A DNA stretch of 64,000 nucleotides from Hyaloperonospora brassicae (lineage: Eukaryota; Oomycota; Peronosporomycetes; Peronosporales; Peronosporaceae): positions 186,001 to 250,000 of the forward strand of contig CANTFL010000137.1 of the NCBI GenBank assembly GCA_947650285.1, given 5' to 3'. Shown here piece by piece: positions 63,901 through 64,000 of the stretch. The notes under the pieces are model-generated. The model did no database searches. It was given only the letters and a program-made list of their open reading frames with translations, and had not been told where the DNA came from. How positions within the stretch are numbered: position 1 is the stretch's first letter; every line of letters begins with the position of its first letter. The position numbers were made by a program, and so were the translations under genes.

Positions 63901-64000
63901 TTCCATCAGCCTGAGGGTGACCACTTGACCTTACTGGCTGTGTATGAGGCTTGGGCGAATTCCAAATTCTCGAACCCATGGTGCTACGAAAACTTCATCC
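60904..64000 (+). CDS. PRP22: Pre-mRNA splicing DEAH-box helicase PRP22/DHX8, 3' end cut by the window
   Basis: PRP22 (DHX8) uses ATP to release spliced mRNA from the spliceosome in the nucleus. From ATG 60904 the frame is open for 1032 codons to the window edge, with no intron. The N-terminal 75 residues match the DHX8 helical domain ([27 protein letters not shown]). Residues 120-220 are rich in Arg/Asp/Ser dipeptides, as in splicing factors. An S1 RNA-binding domain spans about 221-298 ([19 protein letters not shown]). Helicase motifs follow: [10 protein letters not shown] 551-559, Ia TQPRRVAA 579-586, II DEAH 648-651, III SAT 680-682, [10 protein letters not shown] from 804, [10 protein letters not shown] 851-858. 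The winged-helix and HA2 region is seen to the edge; about 190 residues with the OB fold are missing compared with human DHX8. S1 plus the N-terminal domain separates it from PRP2, PRP16 and PRP43. All catalytic residues are present. Confidence 0.95.
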   Translation, partial: MDKLQELSLVSKVCQALENHLGMSDKTLAEFVIDLVRSSSDCAGFLASIKEDELPLPRALAENLFRIVQTMAPQRMKPSEVKDGKIKTTTRHEIRDDERLTALDIAGAAVEDGGDERKASVDQQRHSPRHRGIENDDRSSGDLRRARDRYGRDRSRGRIDGRDRKSRRSRSEDRRSGRRDHDRSRSRGREQRDGRYGPSLSQSTRRARDDDRRGKDEQRAKIVELYGIYDGRVAKVMEFGVFVELVGCGKEKKEGLVHVSNLSSNRVSNVKEFVQRGDRVKVKLISISGPKLSLSMRDVDQKTGQDLLPQRSISGIERAREENKSLDPRSWINPSAPGMQKSHQIDDDDGKPQRAAKRMSSPERWEVQQLINSGVLSVEDYPTFDDEHGLLNTEATEEDFEVELNEDEPVFLRGQTHMSRDLSPVKIVKNPDGSMQRAAMTQSNLAKERRELRQTQANQLIDSIPKDLNRPWEDPMPDAGERHFAQELRGINMGVTFELPEWKQKSVGKNLSYGIVSNKSILEQRESLPVFRLKRQLMKAIADNQFLVVIGETGSGKTTQMTQYMAEMGLTSTGIIGCTQPRRVAASSVAKRVAEEFGCELGQEVGYSMRFEDVTTPETVIKYMTEGMLLREYLADPTLSKYSALMLDEAHERTINTDVLFGLLKDLGRKRKDLKLIVTSATLDAEKFSRYFFDCPIFTIPGRTFPVEILYTKEPELDYLDASLLCVMQIHLSEPEGDILLFLTGQEEIDTACEVLYQRIKALQERALAPELIILPVYGALPSEMQSRIFEPAPKGSRKCVVATNIAEASLTIDGIYYVVDPGFCKQNAFNSKIGMDSLVVVPCSQASARQRAGRAGRTGPGKCYRLYTENAYKNEMLSTTVPEIQRANLGSVVLQLKAMSINDLMAFDFMDPPPQDALVMALENLYALGALDDEGLLTRLGKKMAEFPVEPKNAKVLLTSVVLGCAEEVLTIVAMMSVESVFFRPKEKQAQADQKKAKFHQPEGDHLTLLAVYEAWANSKFSNPWCYENFI

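Overview
The window is nuclear DNA of a eukaryote, most likely an oomycete (downy mildew or Phytophthora type). Three lines point that way: short GT-AG introns of 69, 86 and 92 bp in compact GC-richer genes, relics of transposon classes that are common in oomycetes (Crypton-like tyrosine recombinase, Mutator-like elements, LTR elements ending in TGTRAC/GTTACA), and a sharp split between a gene cluster and an AT-rich repeat desert. The genus is not resolved from sequence alone.

Layout. Positions 1-57,000 hold no intact cellular gene. The left edge carries a broken minus-strand gag-like reading frame (1-1010) behind an LTR (1095-1533). A solo LTR of the same family (4213-5495, 5-bp target duplication) is interrupted by an 836-bp Mutator-like element (4270-5105, 9-bp target duplication). 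A second, inverted copy of that element lies at about 10739-11641. Two collinear relics of one coding-derived repeat lie at 8.6-9.85 kb, with a GATCCAC minisatellite, and at 47.8-48.6 kb. A broken tyrosine-recombinase (Crypton-like) element occupies 21.2-23.3 kb, with tandem duplications at both ends. A 2162-bp element with 59-bp terminal inverted repeats and a 9-bp target duplication (38540-40701) encloses GC-rich, coding-like DNA and looks like a gene-capturing Mutator-like element. An LTR-like segment at 54757-55230 contains an uninterrupted run of small perfect hairpins. The rest is AT-rich sequence with only short random open frames.

Positions 57,500-64,000 are a normal gene cluster. It holds the chaperonin subunit CCT8 (+, two exons), a four-finger C2H2 zinc-finger protein (-, three exons) convergent with CCT8, and the splicing helicase PRP22/DHX8 (+, cut by the window end). 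PRP22 diverges from the zinc-finger gene across a 282-bp shared promoter. These genes serve protein folding, transcription or RNA binding, and mRNA release from the spliceosome; I see no common pathway.

The best candidates for something undescribed are the hairpin array (54989-55224) and the 2.16-kb TIR element with captured coding DNA. No CRISPR array, rRNA, intact tRNA, signal-peptide effector or other intact system was found. Percentages and alignments were done by eye.
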